A stretch of DNA of 64,000 bases from Rattus norvegicus (GCF_036323735.1 NC_086020.1:126319710-126383709); one strand, 5' to 3'. Counted from the stretch's first letter, positions 34,098 through 46,125 are shown. The notes: generated by a model from the letters alone, not told the origin. A program made the numbers and translations.

Positions 34098-34734
34098 CAT
34101 GATGAACTTCTGGCAAATGATTTCACAGTCACATCGCCAGTTCCTAGATTTGTTCTCAGAGTTTGACTCCAGTTTTCAAATGGCCCAAGTGAATATTACT
34201 ACCCAAATATCTATCTAATCTAGAGTTGTAATGAAAAGAGCATTGGTGACATACTGAGAAGACAGTGGCAGGACTGTATGACTGTGTCCTCAGAGTCTCT
34301 ATGTCATACTTTCCTTCAAATGAAAAGCGGTAAGGCGATGGAGGCAGACAGTGTAGGGTTAACATTTGCTAAATGCAAGCTTGACACAGTCTCTTAGTTT
34401 AAGAAGATGAACATCTCCTAGAACTACTTTCAAAGAACTTATGTGGGACCAAACAGAAGCTCACATGGAATCTGTAGAGCTAGAATAACAGAGAGACAAG
34501 TGACCTTGCAGTGACACCCAAGGAGATGAGATATGTGTACGCCTAGGTAACCTCACGTAGTGACGCCCAGAAAGACAAGGTTCATACATGCTTATTAGCC
34601 CAGGGAAGGAGTCAAGGTATGCACCTGACTCCTGTAACGAGTAAGGAGATGTCTAGATGCCTCAGATGACTTTAATAAAGGTACCTTGGGTTAACAAACA
34701 GACACTCTTTCCCAGAGAGACCAAGAAATGAGGT
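34098..34734. other. Single-copy sequence
   Basis: No repeat recognised. The 34500-34700 part has a TTTAATAAAGG motif and could be an unassigned LTR. Confidence 0.4.
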
Positions 34735-34915
34735 GTGCAGAGATGACTGTGCTTGAGAGTTCTTGCTACTCTTGCAAGAATGTTCAGGACTGGTTTTCAG
34801 CACCCACACCAGGTGACTCATAACCGCCTATAATTCCAGTTCCAAAGGATCCAGTGCTCTCTGGTCACCATAGGCATATGCATATGCATAAATAAGAATA
34901 AATAGGTCTTAAGAG
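34735..34915 (+). mobile_element. B3-type SINE
   Basis: GCAGAGATGACTGTGCTTG, TCAGCACCCACACCAGG, GCCTATAATTCCAGTTCC and CCAGTGCTCTCTGGTC. Confidence 0.75.
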
Positions 34916-35284
34916 AAAAAGGTTCTGATACATGGGTTACAAAATAAAATTATGACTCTTCTTGTCTCACTCTGGTCACAGAACCTAGATAGACATCCCT
35001 GGAGCCCAGAATAAGCTCCCAGAGCATTTATTGTTTCAAGAGCAAATTTCTTCCATTGAAAGTGATAGTTCTTCTCATTTTGTGAGTGCATTTCATTCAG
35101 TAAAAATGATGAGTGATCATGAGAGAATTTACCAAACTGTATGTTTACAGCCAAACATAATAGCCAAGCGTATGTTTTCTGAGGGACTCTGGGTAGCATA
35201 ATCAATCAGCTCATTGGGCTCGATTTAGGCCTGTTCTGAGCACAGCCTAACAGGGTGCTAATGCCTTAGTTTCCGTTCCTCGAA
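34916..35284. other. Single-copy sequence
   Basis: Nothing recognised. Confidence 0.5.
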
Positions 35285-35362
35285 GGAAGGGGATTTTTCG
35301 GAACACAGGACCTAGAGCCCGTTAGGCAAATGTTCTACCACTGAGTGCAGCCTCAGCTTTCA
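35285..35362 (-). mobile_element. ID/B4-head fragment, antisense
   Basis: GGAACACAGGACCTAGAGCC and GGCAAATGTTCTACCACTGAG reverse a diverged ID-like head. Confidence 0.65.
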
Positions 35363-36365
35363 GGGCATGCATGGATCTATCAGTGTTTTCTAGGGTAATT
35401 TTCACAATTATATCCAAGTCTTTCCTTAAACATACAAAATAAAGCTCCCTTTGCTCTGTTGTATTTTCACATTGATAACGTACACGAGGGTCCCAGAGCC
35501 CAGCACGGAATTTGATGTGACTGAATGCAAGCTCGTGAGAATGAGCGAAGCCCCATTCTCTAAGGAGAAACCCATTAGCTTGCCATATGGCCAGAAATTC
35601 TCTTTTAATGTTAGTAGGGCTGGGTAGGAATACCTGCCTGATACTGAGTCTTGCTTATTTTTTCCTTTTTCGGTTTGTTCACATTGTTGGAAATCCCCTT
35701 AGGAAGCAGTCAAGCCTCTTCTCCCTGATGGCATTCTCTAGGAGCTCATTCTAGAAGACTGCCATTTAAGAACTCCACGTTGAATGTGAATTATCCTATG
35801 TTGTTTGTGGCTCTTACCACCATGCCCTTCTTAACGTCAGGATCTGTAAGTGCCACTGTTAGTGAATTTGGCTAGCAGCATTTGAAGCAGATGAGATTTT
35901 AGCTCACGCCTTGATAACTGCATTGGCTCAGTCTAAGCGAAAGCCTTATTTTCATTAAAGGGAGCAGACATGCTGAGGAAGAAGGTGCTATTTTTACATA
36001 GGGTCTTTTTTTTTTCCTACTGAAACCACATGATAACACTGTGCTGTTAAAATGATCTCCAGCATGCTGAGTTAGCTGAAGAAACAATATGCATGTTGCC
36101 AAAATCAAGGCGGTACTATTCTGAGCCTCCTCCGCTCCAACCTCTAGCTCTCCTTGGTGGTCATGAAGAGGAGACCAGGGCAGAGCTGGTAAAGAAGAAG
36201 ATGTCACAGACAGAATGGGGGTCACCTACAACCCCCAGCAGATTATATACGCTTTGAGTATTTGATATTGACTGTCCTCCATCATTGATATGAGAAGTTT
36301 TTTATTGGAAATTTGCATATTGTTGATATTTGTTGAGAACTCACTCTACCACACACACAGTGTGA
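35363..36365. other. Single-copy sequence
   Basis: About 1 kb without repeats. The 36000-36120 part looks like non-coding single-copy DNA of ordinary composition. Confidence 0.5.
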
Positions 36366-36510
36366 TTATCTATCTATCACCTATCTATAATCTATCATCT
36401 ATCTATCTCTAACTCATTATGTAGAACAGGCTCTTTTATAAATTACAGAGATCTGCCTACCTCTGACTCCTGAACGCTGAGATTAAAGGCATGCACTACC
36501 ATATCTTAGA
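36366..36510 (-). mobile_element. B1 fragment, antisense, beside (TCTA)n
   Basis: An imperfect (TCTA)n tract (36368-36412) leads into ACAGAGATCTGCCTACCTCTG and CTGAGATTAAAGGCATGCAC, an antisense B1 left half. Confidence 0.75.
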
Positions 36511-38124
36511 TATGGTTTTTAAGTAAAGGCAGTATAAAACAGAACTCAGGCTAACTTAAGAACTCTACTGATAATAGAAGTTTAAGTAAATGCCCTCCTG
36601 TTTTGTTTTTTCCCTTAAAGCTATTATTACCATTATTTATATTGTTGTTAAATTGTTGTTATAACAACAACAATTATAATATATATGACAGGGACCTCCC
36701 TAAGTAATCTATAAAGCCTTTGTTGGTCCCCACAGTGGTCTTATCCAGTAACTTTTGGCTCCATTTGCAGAAGGCAAGAAGTCAGGGTCCCCTAGGAATC
36801 CAGTGACTGGAGATTCAAGCTTACATGGGGCCGCCCAGCGCTACAGCCTCCGGTTCTCACCAGGCAGTACTGCAGCTGTGGTTAGTATAGAATCTGGCCC
36901 TCCACTATGTATGGCTCAGCCTTTGTTCTCACCACCATTCCATTCCCAAAATGCAAAAAGTACCACCAAGAGCAAGTTAGTACAAGCAAACAATAGAAAG
37001 ACAAAGGTCTTTTCTCTTCCTGGTCTTCAATCCCTGCATGCAAAGCATCACGGGTTTTGTTTCTCTTGCTCTCAAGGACCAGAGACTTTTCCCCCACTGC
37101 ACACCAGAATTTGAGTCAAGTACCTGTTCACAGACAGGCTTGTACTTGACAGAGAAAATAATTGGAGTGCCTGTCGAGCAGACAGATGCTCATGTAGAGG
37201 ATGGCTTATTGCTTCTCGACCCTGTCTCGAAAGCAAAATTGCTTTTATGGCCTCCATATTCCCCAGGATCTTGTACAGATTCAGGGTCTGCACTAAGGAG
37301 AACACCGCAGCTGCCAGGCTCAGGTAGCCAAAGCTTGTAAACACCCAAAAGCCACTCAAAAATGTGACAAAGTGGCTAGGAAGAGATCAAAATTGCAATG
37401 CTCAAGATTTGGGAGGAAATTAAGGGAATCTGTAGAAAGAGGAAACAAGTGATTTGGGAAGGTTCTTCATAAGAAATAAAGAGGTGTGGAAAATAATTTT
37501 AAAGACATGTCCCAAGAACTATTAATACAATCTCAGCTCCACTCACTTTTTTTCTTTAAAAAAATGTATAGCAATATTAACTAGTTAATTACTCATTAAT
37601 ATTCAATGCCCTTTGTAGACTACACTCTTTCCTTGATAAGACTCGGCCACCAGGCTAATAACCTCCATGAAGGTTATACTCTGAGGATGGCTGACAGACA
37701 AAAATGTGGGGAAAACAACCAGAGAGATTCTGCCTCAAACAAGACTGAAGGAGGTGAGAACTGACTTCCAAATATTGTCCTCAGATCTCCATACTCATTC
37801 ATTCCATAGTACAAACACTGTCACACAGACAGATGAAATGTTTTTAAAAGAAAGTTCCAAATAAATAATTGCAATTACATTTCTTTCATCTGTTCCGTTG
37901 GTTCTGCATAATTAATTTTGGGCCAGTCGGGCCAAGGATCAGTCATCAGATTTCAGAAAGTTATCAACTTCCAAGCCAAAGGAGACAAAAAAAAATCCAA
38001 GACCTGGAAGCCTTAAGTTAGTCTCTTAGTACAGCCTAGATGTTGTCTAAGTTTGTCAGTTTAGAATCTCATATTTAGAGGTGGTATCCATTCTTTTACG
38101 TATCGGTTGTTAAGAGTACCCAGC
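36511..38124. other. Single-copy sequence
   Basis: About 1.6 kb. A palindromic AT-rich motif centres on 36661. Between 36755 and 37360 both strands hold open frames of 70-119 codons; the antisense one has a hydrophobic stretch but matches nothing I know. No promoter or splice context supports a gene. Confidence 0.4.
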
Positions 38125-38282
38125 ATCCAGGTTGTGGTAATGGACACCTTTAATCCCAGCAGATTAGAGGGAGGCAGAGGTAGGTGGATCTCTAAATTTA
38201 AGGCCAGCCTGGTCTATGTAGTGAGTACCAGGCCAAGCTGATCTACTTAGTGAGAATCTATCTCAAACAAAAACAAAACAAG
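38125..38282 (+). mobile_element. B1 SINE
   Basis: TTTAATCCCAGCAGATTAGAGG, GCAGAGGTAGGTGGATCTC, AAGGCCAGCCTGGTCTATG and an (AAAC)n tail. Confidence 0.88.
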
Positions 38283-38954
38283 TTTCAACACCATCCTCTC
38301 ATGAGTCTCTGAGACTCCTGTTGAAAGTCTGATGCTCGGCTTAGATCTCACAGCAGACCCTCTGGGAGGGCTGGGGTTGGGATCTCTACAATCTACTACA
38401 GCAAAGGCAGGACACAGGACAGAGTTGGCAAATGTATGTCTGCTTGTGTGTGTTTCTCCACTCTTTCCCCCGAGGATGAGAACACATGAAGAACAGAAGG
38501 AGTGACACATTCTTTAAGACTTGACTTTCTCCAATGTGAACAACCTCTGGACCACACCTACTACTAACACTTTAGTATCCTAGGCAGGCTGGATCATCCA
38601 TTCTACTGGGCAGCTCCTCCCCCATACCTCTTAACTACACTGCTGTCTTTGTATTTTTAACACATTAAACTACTCAACAAACCTCCTCATTCCAATAATC
38701 CCTTCACCATGAGGTGAAAGAGCAAATTCTTATCATGTGCCAGGGGTTCTCGGGGACTCCTCAAGGTGTGCTTAGGTATAACGAGTTTAGAGACTTTCTC
38801 ATCCTAATGTAGAGTTTAATCTTAGAAGACTTAGAATCCAGAACGAACAGACAAAGCCAGATGTTAGGTTAAGTCGGATCACAAGTACCTGAGGGAAAAA
38901 AAGGCCACCATGTGTCTGTTAAAGCAACAATATATTTCCGTAAGTGTAAAGGTA
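38283..38954. other. Single-copy sequence
   Basis: Nothing recognised. Confidence 0.5.
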
Positions 38955-39170
38955 AATAAAATTATTTTATTTTTATATAAGTGTGTGTGCATGTGTGTAT
39001 GTAAAAATGTATGTGAAGGTGCCCTCGAAGGGCAGGGAGAGGGCATCAGGTCCCCTGGAGCTGGACTTCCAGGTAGGTACCAGCCAGCTGCTGTGGGGCT
39101 GGGAACAGAGTTCCAGTCCTTCCCAGGAGCAGTGTGTGCTCTTACCTGCTGAACCATCTCCTCAGCCTCA
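38955..39170 (-). mobile_element. B3 SINE, antisense
   Basis: GCATCAGGTCCCCTGGAGCTGG, GTGGGGCTGGGAACAGAG and the antisense head TGCTGAACCATCTCCTCAGCC. Confidence 0.88.
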
Positions 39171-39667
39171 GTAAAACAATTTCAAAGACTCTCAGACATT
39201 TAGGGGGTCAGAGATTTTGCTCTTTTCAAGCATGGGTGTAATGAAACCAACAGAGAAGAGAAAATTCTCCTGGTGCAACACTAGTCTCTACTCTAGGTGA
39301 GCATGGTAGCTGAGTGACGCCTGTGTGTTGTCCCTTGCTGAAAGAGTTGGGGATTTTAACAGAGGGAAAGTCAAATTTTGTTTTGCTATTAATTCAATAT
39401 TTAGCAGTAAAGAATCCAAGTTCTTCTTCTTCTCTCTCTTTTTTTTTAATCTTTGAATAAGATCATGAAAACTACCAAAATGTCAACATATTTTATTGTT
39501 TTGTTTTGAAAAGCAAAGAGAAAAATGCTCCATTTTTGCAAACCGTCTACAGTTTTCTGTGCCCACTTATGTTTTGTCTTTCTTGTCAGTTTCATTTTCT
39601 GAAACAGCATTTTCTTTTACAACAAACTCGTCTCTTATTTTCCCCTTGAAATCAACAATGACTCTGG
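39171..39667. other. Single-copy sequence
   Basis: Nothing recognised. Confidence 0.5.
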
Positions 39668-39890
39668 AGGATGGAAAACTACTCGGTGGTTAAAGGCGTT
39701 TGCTGCTCTCGCAGAGGATCCCAGTTGGGATCCCAGCACCCACGTGGTGGCTCACAACCACCTGTAACTTCAGTTTGAGGGGATGTGACACCCTCTTCTG
39801 ACTTCTATGGGCACTGCACACACATGGCATACACTCAAATGCAGATGTGCACACACACACATGCCAATTTTAAAATTTTTAAATAGATTT
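39668..39890 (+). mobile_element. B3 SINE
   Basis: GGGATCCCAGCACCCACGTGG, GTGGCTCACAACCACCTG, GACACCCTCTTCTGACTTC and the CACACACATGCC tail. Confidence 0.9.
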
Positions 39891-40111
39891 TAAAAGCCTA
39901 TTTTTTTCTTTATTTTGGCTGTTTTATACTCTCTTCAGTCCACACGTACTTCGGAATTGTTGGCCTTTCTCTGGTCTTATTTACCTACTCATAGTAAGCA
40001 TAGTTGTCCCCTTTTCGGTCTGAGTGCTCCATGGTAGGGATTGACATCTTCAGTATGCTAGTAGGATCACTGGTCTACATCCCTAGCCCAGGTAAGCATA
40101 ATGTTAAGCAA

Positions 40112-40441
40112 ACTTACTGTCTTAAAGTTTTATTGCTGTGAAAAGACACCATTACCATGACAACTATTAGAAAGGAACACATTTAATTGGAGCTGGCTTC
40201 CAGTCCTGAAGTTTAGTTCATTATCATCACAGAGGCAGGAAGCATGGCAGCACTCAGGCAGAAATACCTGGAGAAATGCCTGAGAGTTCTACATCTGGAT
40301 CTACCGGCAGCAGGAAGAGAGTGTGGTCTGGTTTGAGCTTCTGAGACCTTAAAGCCCATTCCCCAATGACACACCTCCTTCAATGAGGCCACACCTCTAA
40401 TAATGAGCCCATGGAGCCATTTTCATTCTAACTACAACATT
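40112..40441 (-). mobile_element. ORR1-type MaLR LTR, antisense
   Basis: TTTTATTGCTGTGAAAAGACACC, ACATTTAATTGGAGCTGGC, AGGAAGCATGGCAGCACTC, GAGAGTTCTACATCTGG and AATGACACACCTCC. Confidence 0.85.
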
Positions 40442-40744
40442 TACCAACCCCTATTTTACAGAGGAACCTAGATAACTGGTTAATAACTGAGCATTATATA
40501 TAAGCAAAAGTGAATATGTTTGGTAATGTGTCCAAAGAATGTCACCTTAGCACAGTACGGCAGAAAACAATGTATTTACATGTTTATAATTACTTTTAGT
40601 GTTTTGTATTCTACTGGAAATGATCTAGGATTGCAAAGAGTTCCCATTTCTTGAATAAATATTAAAGTTAACCTGAGGATATTATAAATTATGATTATAT
40701 AATAGTACGGAAAATGATTATTAATACTAAAAGATTATCCATGC
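40442..40744. other. AT-rich single-copy sequence
   Basis: Nothing recognised. Confidence 0.45.
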
Positions 40745-40965
40745 TGTCTTTTTATTTTTATTCTATATATGGGTTCTGCCTTTATGTGTGTCTAAAAACC
40801 ATGTGTGTGTCTGGCGCCCTCAGGGACAGAATAGAGCATTGGACCACCTGGAGCTAGAGTTTCAGACAGTTGTGAGCTGCCATGTGGGTGCTGGGAACTG
40901 CACCCAAGACCTCTGGAAGAGTAGCCAGCATTCTTAACCAGTAAACCATTGCTACAGTGCAAATT
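40745..40965 (-). mobile_element. B3 SINE, antisense
   Basis: GTGTCTGGCGCCCTCAGGG, GTTGTGAGCTGCCATGTGGG and AAGACCTCTGGAAGAGTAGC. Confidence 0.85.
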
Positions 40966-41819
40966 TTCAAAACTCTGATTTAGTTTAGTTAGTAACACGA
41001 TGTTATTGCTGTTATTTTTTGTAATTCTGGAAAACCAGGCCTTATGTGTACCACCCAAATGCTGTACTATGAGGTTTCCCCCAACTTTAGACATAACTTA
41101 CATGCGTCTCACATTCCTTACCATTAAGTAATAATGTTAGCTTATGTCACCAATAACTCAGTGTGCAATATGAGAACATTCAGAAAGTTAACAAAAATAT
41201 TCTGAAAAGCAAAATGTACAAATGCATTTTATTTAACACACTAAAATTCAACCTTCTGTCTTAAATCCAAAGTATAAACTAGACTGATTTATCCAAAGAT
41301 TTCCTATGAATACATCAAACAGATTTAGATTATCATATAAAAATGCGTGTGTTAGCACTTTCTGAAATAATTTTTACTAAAAAACTATGTTTATTGTATT
41401 TAGCTTTTTCTTACAGCAATTCTAGAGCTATGGGTTTATATAAACATTTATTACTGTCTATAGGTCAGCTAGAACAGAATTTCTTTGACTTAAAAGACCT
41501 CACCGTGAGTTATTAATCTTCTTCCCACGTAAGGCAACAGGGCACACCACAGTGTGAGCATTGAGCAGAGGGCTGACTGGCTTCAGCGCAGTGACCTCAG
41601 CCCCAGGTCAGCAGTAAGCATGGAGACAAAGAACCAGATATTCCAGTTCCCGAAGGGCTGTTTTGCTTTCTAGTGGGTATAAAATGTTTTCCTAATTGAT
41701 TTGATCTTGCCAGTAGAAGAATAGACAAATAAAAAGATGGACAAACTGGATTAGCTCTCATCTCTCTCCAGGCTGAGAACAGAAACAGACCCCATTGTTC
41801 ATCTTACAGAGAGCAAGCA
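40966..41819. other. AT-rich single-copy sequence
   Basis: No repeat recognised over about 850 bp. Confidence 0.5.
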
Positions 41820-41965
41820 CCACATTATCATATCAGAAAGCCAAGGTTCCCATAACACAGGCCCTGTGCCTAGCAGAAGGACGCAAGAACACAAGGCCAT
41901 CTCTTAGCCAGGGATTCAAATCCAGACCTGCACAGCAGTCCTGAGATTTAAAAATGCTCTTGTGT
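41820..41965 (-). mobile_element. MIR relic, antisense
   Basis: GCCAGGGATTCAAATCCAGACC with upstream AAGGCCATCTC resembles the distal part of an antisense MIR. Confidence 0.4.
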
Positions 41966-42389
41966 GTGACCGCTAATTTTACCATCTTTAGATTGGTACA
42001 GTCGATTTGAAAGAAAAATGTGGACTCACTAGGGCTTGGACCCAGCAGCTATTGGAGACTCTTGGTATAAACAATGCTCTGCCCTGAGCTGTAGTGCTTA
42101 CCATTTTCTGCCCTGTAAATTCTGTCACAATGGTTACTTTCCATCAGTCAACACATTGTCATGGGTACAGTATGAACAGCACTAAGATCAGACTCCACCT
42201 GAGGATGTCAGCAGACCTCCCAGGGTGGCCCCAGCCCTCCGCCCTTCCACAGACAGCTTTTCCTTATAGTGAGCCAGAAGTCTGTTTCCCTGGAGCTTCT
42301 AACTGCAGGACTTAGCCTCACTCTGTGTAAGTCTGAAAATTAAAGCTACTCATTGAGCCAATGCCGTTCAATGCCAAGTGCCGCTATCT

Positions 42390-42720
42390 TGGAATAGAGA
42401 GCTAGTGCCATCCACTTAACAGATAAAGAAACTGACTTCCCCCACCCCTCCCTTTAATCCCAGCACTTAGGAGGCCCAGGCAGGTGGAGCTCTGAGTTCA
42501 AGGTCAGCCTGGTCTACAGATTGAGTTCTGGGACAGCCAGGGCTATACAGTAAAACCTTGTCTTAAAACAAAACAAAACAAAACAATGAACCAAAACAAA
42601 ACAAAAATCCGAGTCTCAAGAATCTAATGACTTTCCCGCTTCTATAACATCACACTTTGTCACATTTGATGTAACCAAGGATAAAACTTAAAGTTTTCAC
42701 AACACATACTCTGAGTCTTT
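42390..42720 (-). mobile_element. MIR relic, antisense, split by a B1
   Basis: ACAGATAAAGAAACTGACTT left of the B1 continues right of it with GAGTCTCAAGAATC, ATGACTTTCCCGC and a TACTCTGAGTCTTTG end, as in an antisense MIR. Confidence 0.5.
42450..42600 (+). mobile_element. B1 SINE, 5'-truncated
   Basis: TTTAATCCCAGCACTTAGGAGG through GGGACAGCCAGGGCTATACAG to an (AAAAC)n tail. The first B1 bases are missing. Confidence 0.92.
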
Positions 42721-42904
42721 GTTCTTTGTGTTGCTAACTCATTAACATTAAAAATGATTTTGTCATATGCACACACCTGTGTGCAGGTACATACAACTAA
42801 ATGTCAGCTGTTCTCTGTCACTATCTGCCTTATTCCCCAGAAATAGGACCTCTTACTTAACCCAGAGCTAGACCTGGTATCTGTTCTCTACCCTCCCCAA
42901 CACT

Positions 42905-43005
42905 GAGGGGCCATATTTTTTATGTGGGCGTTGGGGATTTGAACTCAGGTCATCACACTTGCAAAGCAAGCACTCTCACCCACTGAGCCATCTCCCCACC
43001 CCAGG
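42905..43005 (-). mobile_element. B2/B3-type SINE head, antisense
   Basis: GGGATTTGAACTCAGGTCATC, GCAAAGCAAGCACTC and CCACTGAGCCATCTCCCC. Confidence 0.85.
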
Positions 43006-43221
43006 CATGTTTTAAAGCCCTCTTGTTTTAGTTGCTCTCTTCTTGTGGGTCTCTGTTTAGATGGCACCTTTATAGAAGCCAGGTACCCTGGAGCTAGTCA
43101 GACTGCAGATGCTGACTAGCAATCAACATATTAATGTTTGTAGCCATTTGAACAACCGCTTCACTTTTCAAAAGTTAAAAGGATAATCTCAGAGAAATGC
43201 AGAAAGAGACAGACATTTAAT

Positions 43222-43312
43222 AAATTGGGCAAGGAGCACAGCTCCTTACAGGGCACTTGCCTAGTGTGTGAAAAGAACAGGGTTTGATTCCTAGCACCAC
43301 ATATAGGAAATT
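43222..43312 (+). mobile_element. ID-like SINE fragment
   Basis: AGGGCACTTGCCTAGTGTG and GGGTTTGATTCCTAGCACC. Confidence 0.6.
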
Positions 43313-43420
43313 AAACTCATGAATGAACACATTGATTTTAAACATTTGAGGAACTAGGGTTTATATGGACTGTCAAAAAAAAAAGATTTTTGGGGGGCAG
43401 AGTATTGAAACTACCATTTT

Positions 43421-43494
43421 TTCTTTTCTCTTTCTTCCTTTCTTTCTTTCTTTCTTTCTTTCTTTCCTTCTTTCTTTCTTTCTCTCTTTTTTTT
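43421..43494 (+). repeat. (TTTC)n tract
   Basis: About 15 tetramers with CC and CTC variants. Confidence 0.93.
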
Positions 43495-43854
43495 GAAGCT
43501 ACCTTTCCACCAAAAAGAAAACCTGAAAATTAGCACAGATCTTCCTGTCCCTGAGCTCTAACCAATAATTAATCCCAAAGTCAAACAGGACACACTCACC
43601 TATAAACTAAATGCTCCCTAGGAAACCTTACACAATGCACCAGTACAACCTTGAAAGGACGTACAATTAACGCCCCGCTTTATCTTCAAATATCACATCC
43701 TTGGTATTTTTTAAATTATGAGCCATTGTCTCCCCAGCCTTCAGAACCACTAACGTAAAGTCTGTCTTCCTCTCCCTCTTCCTCCCCCTCCTCCCTTCTA
43801 CTCTTTTCCTTTCACCCCTGCCCTTCTCTCACACCCACCCTCACACCCCCTGCC
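43495..43854. other. Single-copy sequence, pyrimidine-rich at right
   Basis: Nothing recognised. Confidence 0.5.
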
Positions 43855-44052
43855 TCAGGTCTCCTGTATCCCAAGCCGGCTCCTGGCCTCAAATACACTA
43901 TATACCTGAAGACAACCTCTATCTTCTGCTCCTCAATTCCACCTTAGGAGTCACCATCACCCCCGCCCTTTTGGGCAGTGCCGAAGATCCAGCCTGGTGC
44001 TTTGTGCCTTGTGCACAGCACTGTACTCTTGAGCCACATTCCCAGCCCTCGA
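43855..44052 (-). mobile_element. B4 SINE, antisense
   Basis: GTCTCCTGTATCCCAAGCC, TATATACCTGAAGACAACC, AGGAGTCACCATCACC and the antisense ID-like head ending ACATTCCCAGCCC give full B4 order. Confidence 0.8.
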
Positions 44053-45117
44053 GTTCTTTCTGTAAGTCCAGTTTATTTTTCTTTCTGGCACAAGATGGAT
44101 TTCTCTATGCCCATAATCAGTAACGCTCCATTGAGAAACCTCCTGTGTAGCAAGGTGGCCGGCAAGTAACGATTACTCACTGGAGATCTGGGTTAAGAGA
44201 CAGGCAAGCCAGACAGCTGGCTGAACAATAAAGGAAGAAGGGATATCAAAATATCACAAAACCTGTTGTAACGTGGTCCAGGTAATACATTTCTGGCCAC
44301 CATACCTAACATAATCAAGGATTATATGAATGGGTTTTACCAAGTGGAAACAAAAAAAATGCTTTTAAGGAAAAAAAAATAATTTCCCATGTGTACCACA
44401 GCTTCTCTGCTGAACGTTCCCAGGAGGCAAGCAAAAGCCTAAATAGACCTCGATGGCTAGGAGCTACATTTTAAACCTTAATTCCTATCCCTGGAGCCCA
44501 AAGACATGCTCATCTGAAATTCCAAAGCTCAGTAAGCAATTCAGGGCTGTTTACCAGGACCAGTCATTTATTTAGTTACTTAAACCATAAAGCCTTCACC
44601 AGACCGTCATTTCCCTATCAGAAAAGCATAAAATAAGCTAAAAAGATTATCACAAATGATAATGAAAATTCTGGTATCGGGATGAAAGTCTTCAGGATAA
44701 CCCACGAGGGTCACCTTTGTTCTTTCTTACACCCAAGTGGGCCAAGCTGTCCATTAAGGAGTGACACAAAGACTGGACACATCTTCAAAATATTAAAACT
44801 TTACTGTTCTGTTACCACATGTAATAAAACCCTTATTTTAGCATAAAGAATTAAAGACATTTTATTAGCAGAAAAAAATAATTTTCCCCAACTCTTGTCA
44901 GATACGTGTTTAAGACATACTAAAGGGATATGGGTTTGTATTGTTGCCAAATTCTGAGCCACATCAACTCTGGCTCCAAGGACCAGTCCTAACATCTGGA
45001 ACCACACAAAAATAAGTGGACCAGTTTCCATATGGCTGATCTTCAGATTCCCCTGCAGGCATCTCGTCTCTGCTGAAATGAGCATACCCTCGATGAAAAT
45101 GGCTTCAAGATCTGTTT
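44053..45117. other. Single-copy sequence with a weak MIR
   Basis: 44540-44650 (TTAGTTACTTAAACCATAAAG, TCATTTCCCTATCAGAAAAG) is MIR-like on +. The rest is unrecognised. Confidence 0.4.
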
Positions 45118-45190
45118 CCTTCCTGTGGGGTAGTTCAGCTTACTAGTGTGTCTGAGTGTGACTCCCAGCACCAGGCACAGCCTAAAAAAA
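45118..45190 (+). mobile_element. ID-like SINE fragment
   Basis: GGGGTAGTTCAGCTTACTAG and GACTCCCAGCACCAGGC with an A run. Confidence 0.6.
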
Positions 45191-45985
45191 ATGTCTGGAG
45201 CTAAAGAAATGGGTCAGATGATAAGAATTTGTAGAGATTAGATTAGATATGGCCCCCATAGATTCATGCCTTTGAAATCTTGGCCCATAGGGAGTAGCAC
45301 TATTAGGAGGTGTGGCCTTGTTCGAGTAGGTGTGGCCTTGTTCCAGTAGGTGTGGCCTTGTTGAAAGAAGTGTGTCATGGCGGGGGGGGGGGCTTTGAAG
45401 TCTCATATAATCTCAAGCTATACCTAGTGCAGAATATCATATTTTCCTGGTTGCTCTCAGAAGAGAGCCTCCTCCTAGCTGCCTGTGAAAGACAGCCCCT
45501 CCTGCTCCCTACGGGTCAAGATGTAGAACTTCCGGTTCCTCCAGCACCTTGTTTACCTGCACACTGCCATGCTTCCCACCATGACAGTAATGGACTAACC
45601 TCTGAAACTGTAAGCCAGCCCAAACTAAAAAATGTTTTCCTTTATGAAAGTTTCCTTGGTCATGGTGTCTCTTCACAGCAATGAAACCTTAACTAAGACA
45701 GGACCCTTGCTGTGCAAGCATTAGCTTCTAGCCCCTATGTAAAAAGGGAAGCTTGGCTCACTCATGCTTGTGACCATGGTGCTGAGAGGGTTGGTGACAG
45801 GAGGATTTCGGGGGCTTGTTGGCAGCTAGCTTAGCTCTAGATTCAGTGAAATTCTCTCAAGGGAAATAGCAAAGGGGTAGAACGGAGCACTTGATGTTCT
45901 TCTCTGGCCTATGTGTGAATGTGTGCACATGCACATACACATATGCATATACCACACACATACTCCATGGGCATACTCATATACA
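45191..45985 (+). mobile_element. Composite B3-type SINE, split by ORR1
   Basis: The head (45195-45229: GGAGCTAAAGAAATGGGTCAG) resumes at 45701 with TTGCTGTGCAAGCATTAGC, TGACAGGAGGATTTCGGGG, TTGGCAGCTAGCTTAGC, GATGTTCTTCTCTGGCC and a CACA tail. The right piece continues where the left stops. Confidence 0.8.
45230..45700 (+). mobile_element. ORR1 solo LTR, sense
   Basis: TGT start, ATATGGCCCCCATAGATTC, GGAGGTGTGGCCTTG, CCATGACAGTAATGGACTAAC, CTCTGAAACTGTAAGCCAGC, GGTCATGGTGTCTCTTCAC and an AACTAAGACA end. About 471 bp and full length. A 20-bp block starting AGGTGTGGCC is present three times (45308, 45328, 45348). Confidence 0.93.
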
Positions 45986-46125
45986 CAAGAAGAAGAAGGA
46001 GGAGGAAGGATGGAGTTCCGTGGAAAGGAGAGGAGAGGGGGCAGGGGAAGATGGAGGAAGAGAAGAAGGGGGAAGAAGGGGGAAGAAGGAAGAGCAGTGG
46101 AGAGAAGGAGGAAAAGAAATATCTG
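45986..46125 (+). repeat. Purine-rich (GGA/GAA)n tract
   Basis: Almost all purine on +, growing from the SINE tail. Confidence 0.9.

Noticed and set aside
36755..37359. Open frames of 119 codons (+) and 95 and 71 codons (-), one with a hydrophobic stretch
   Set aside because: No recognised family, no splice or promoter signals, and opposing frames are open equally. A decayed pseudogene cannot be excluded but is unsupported.
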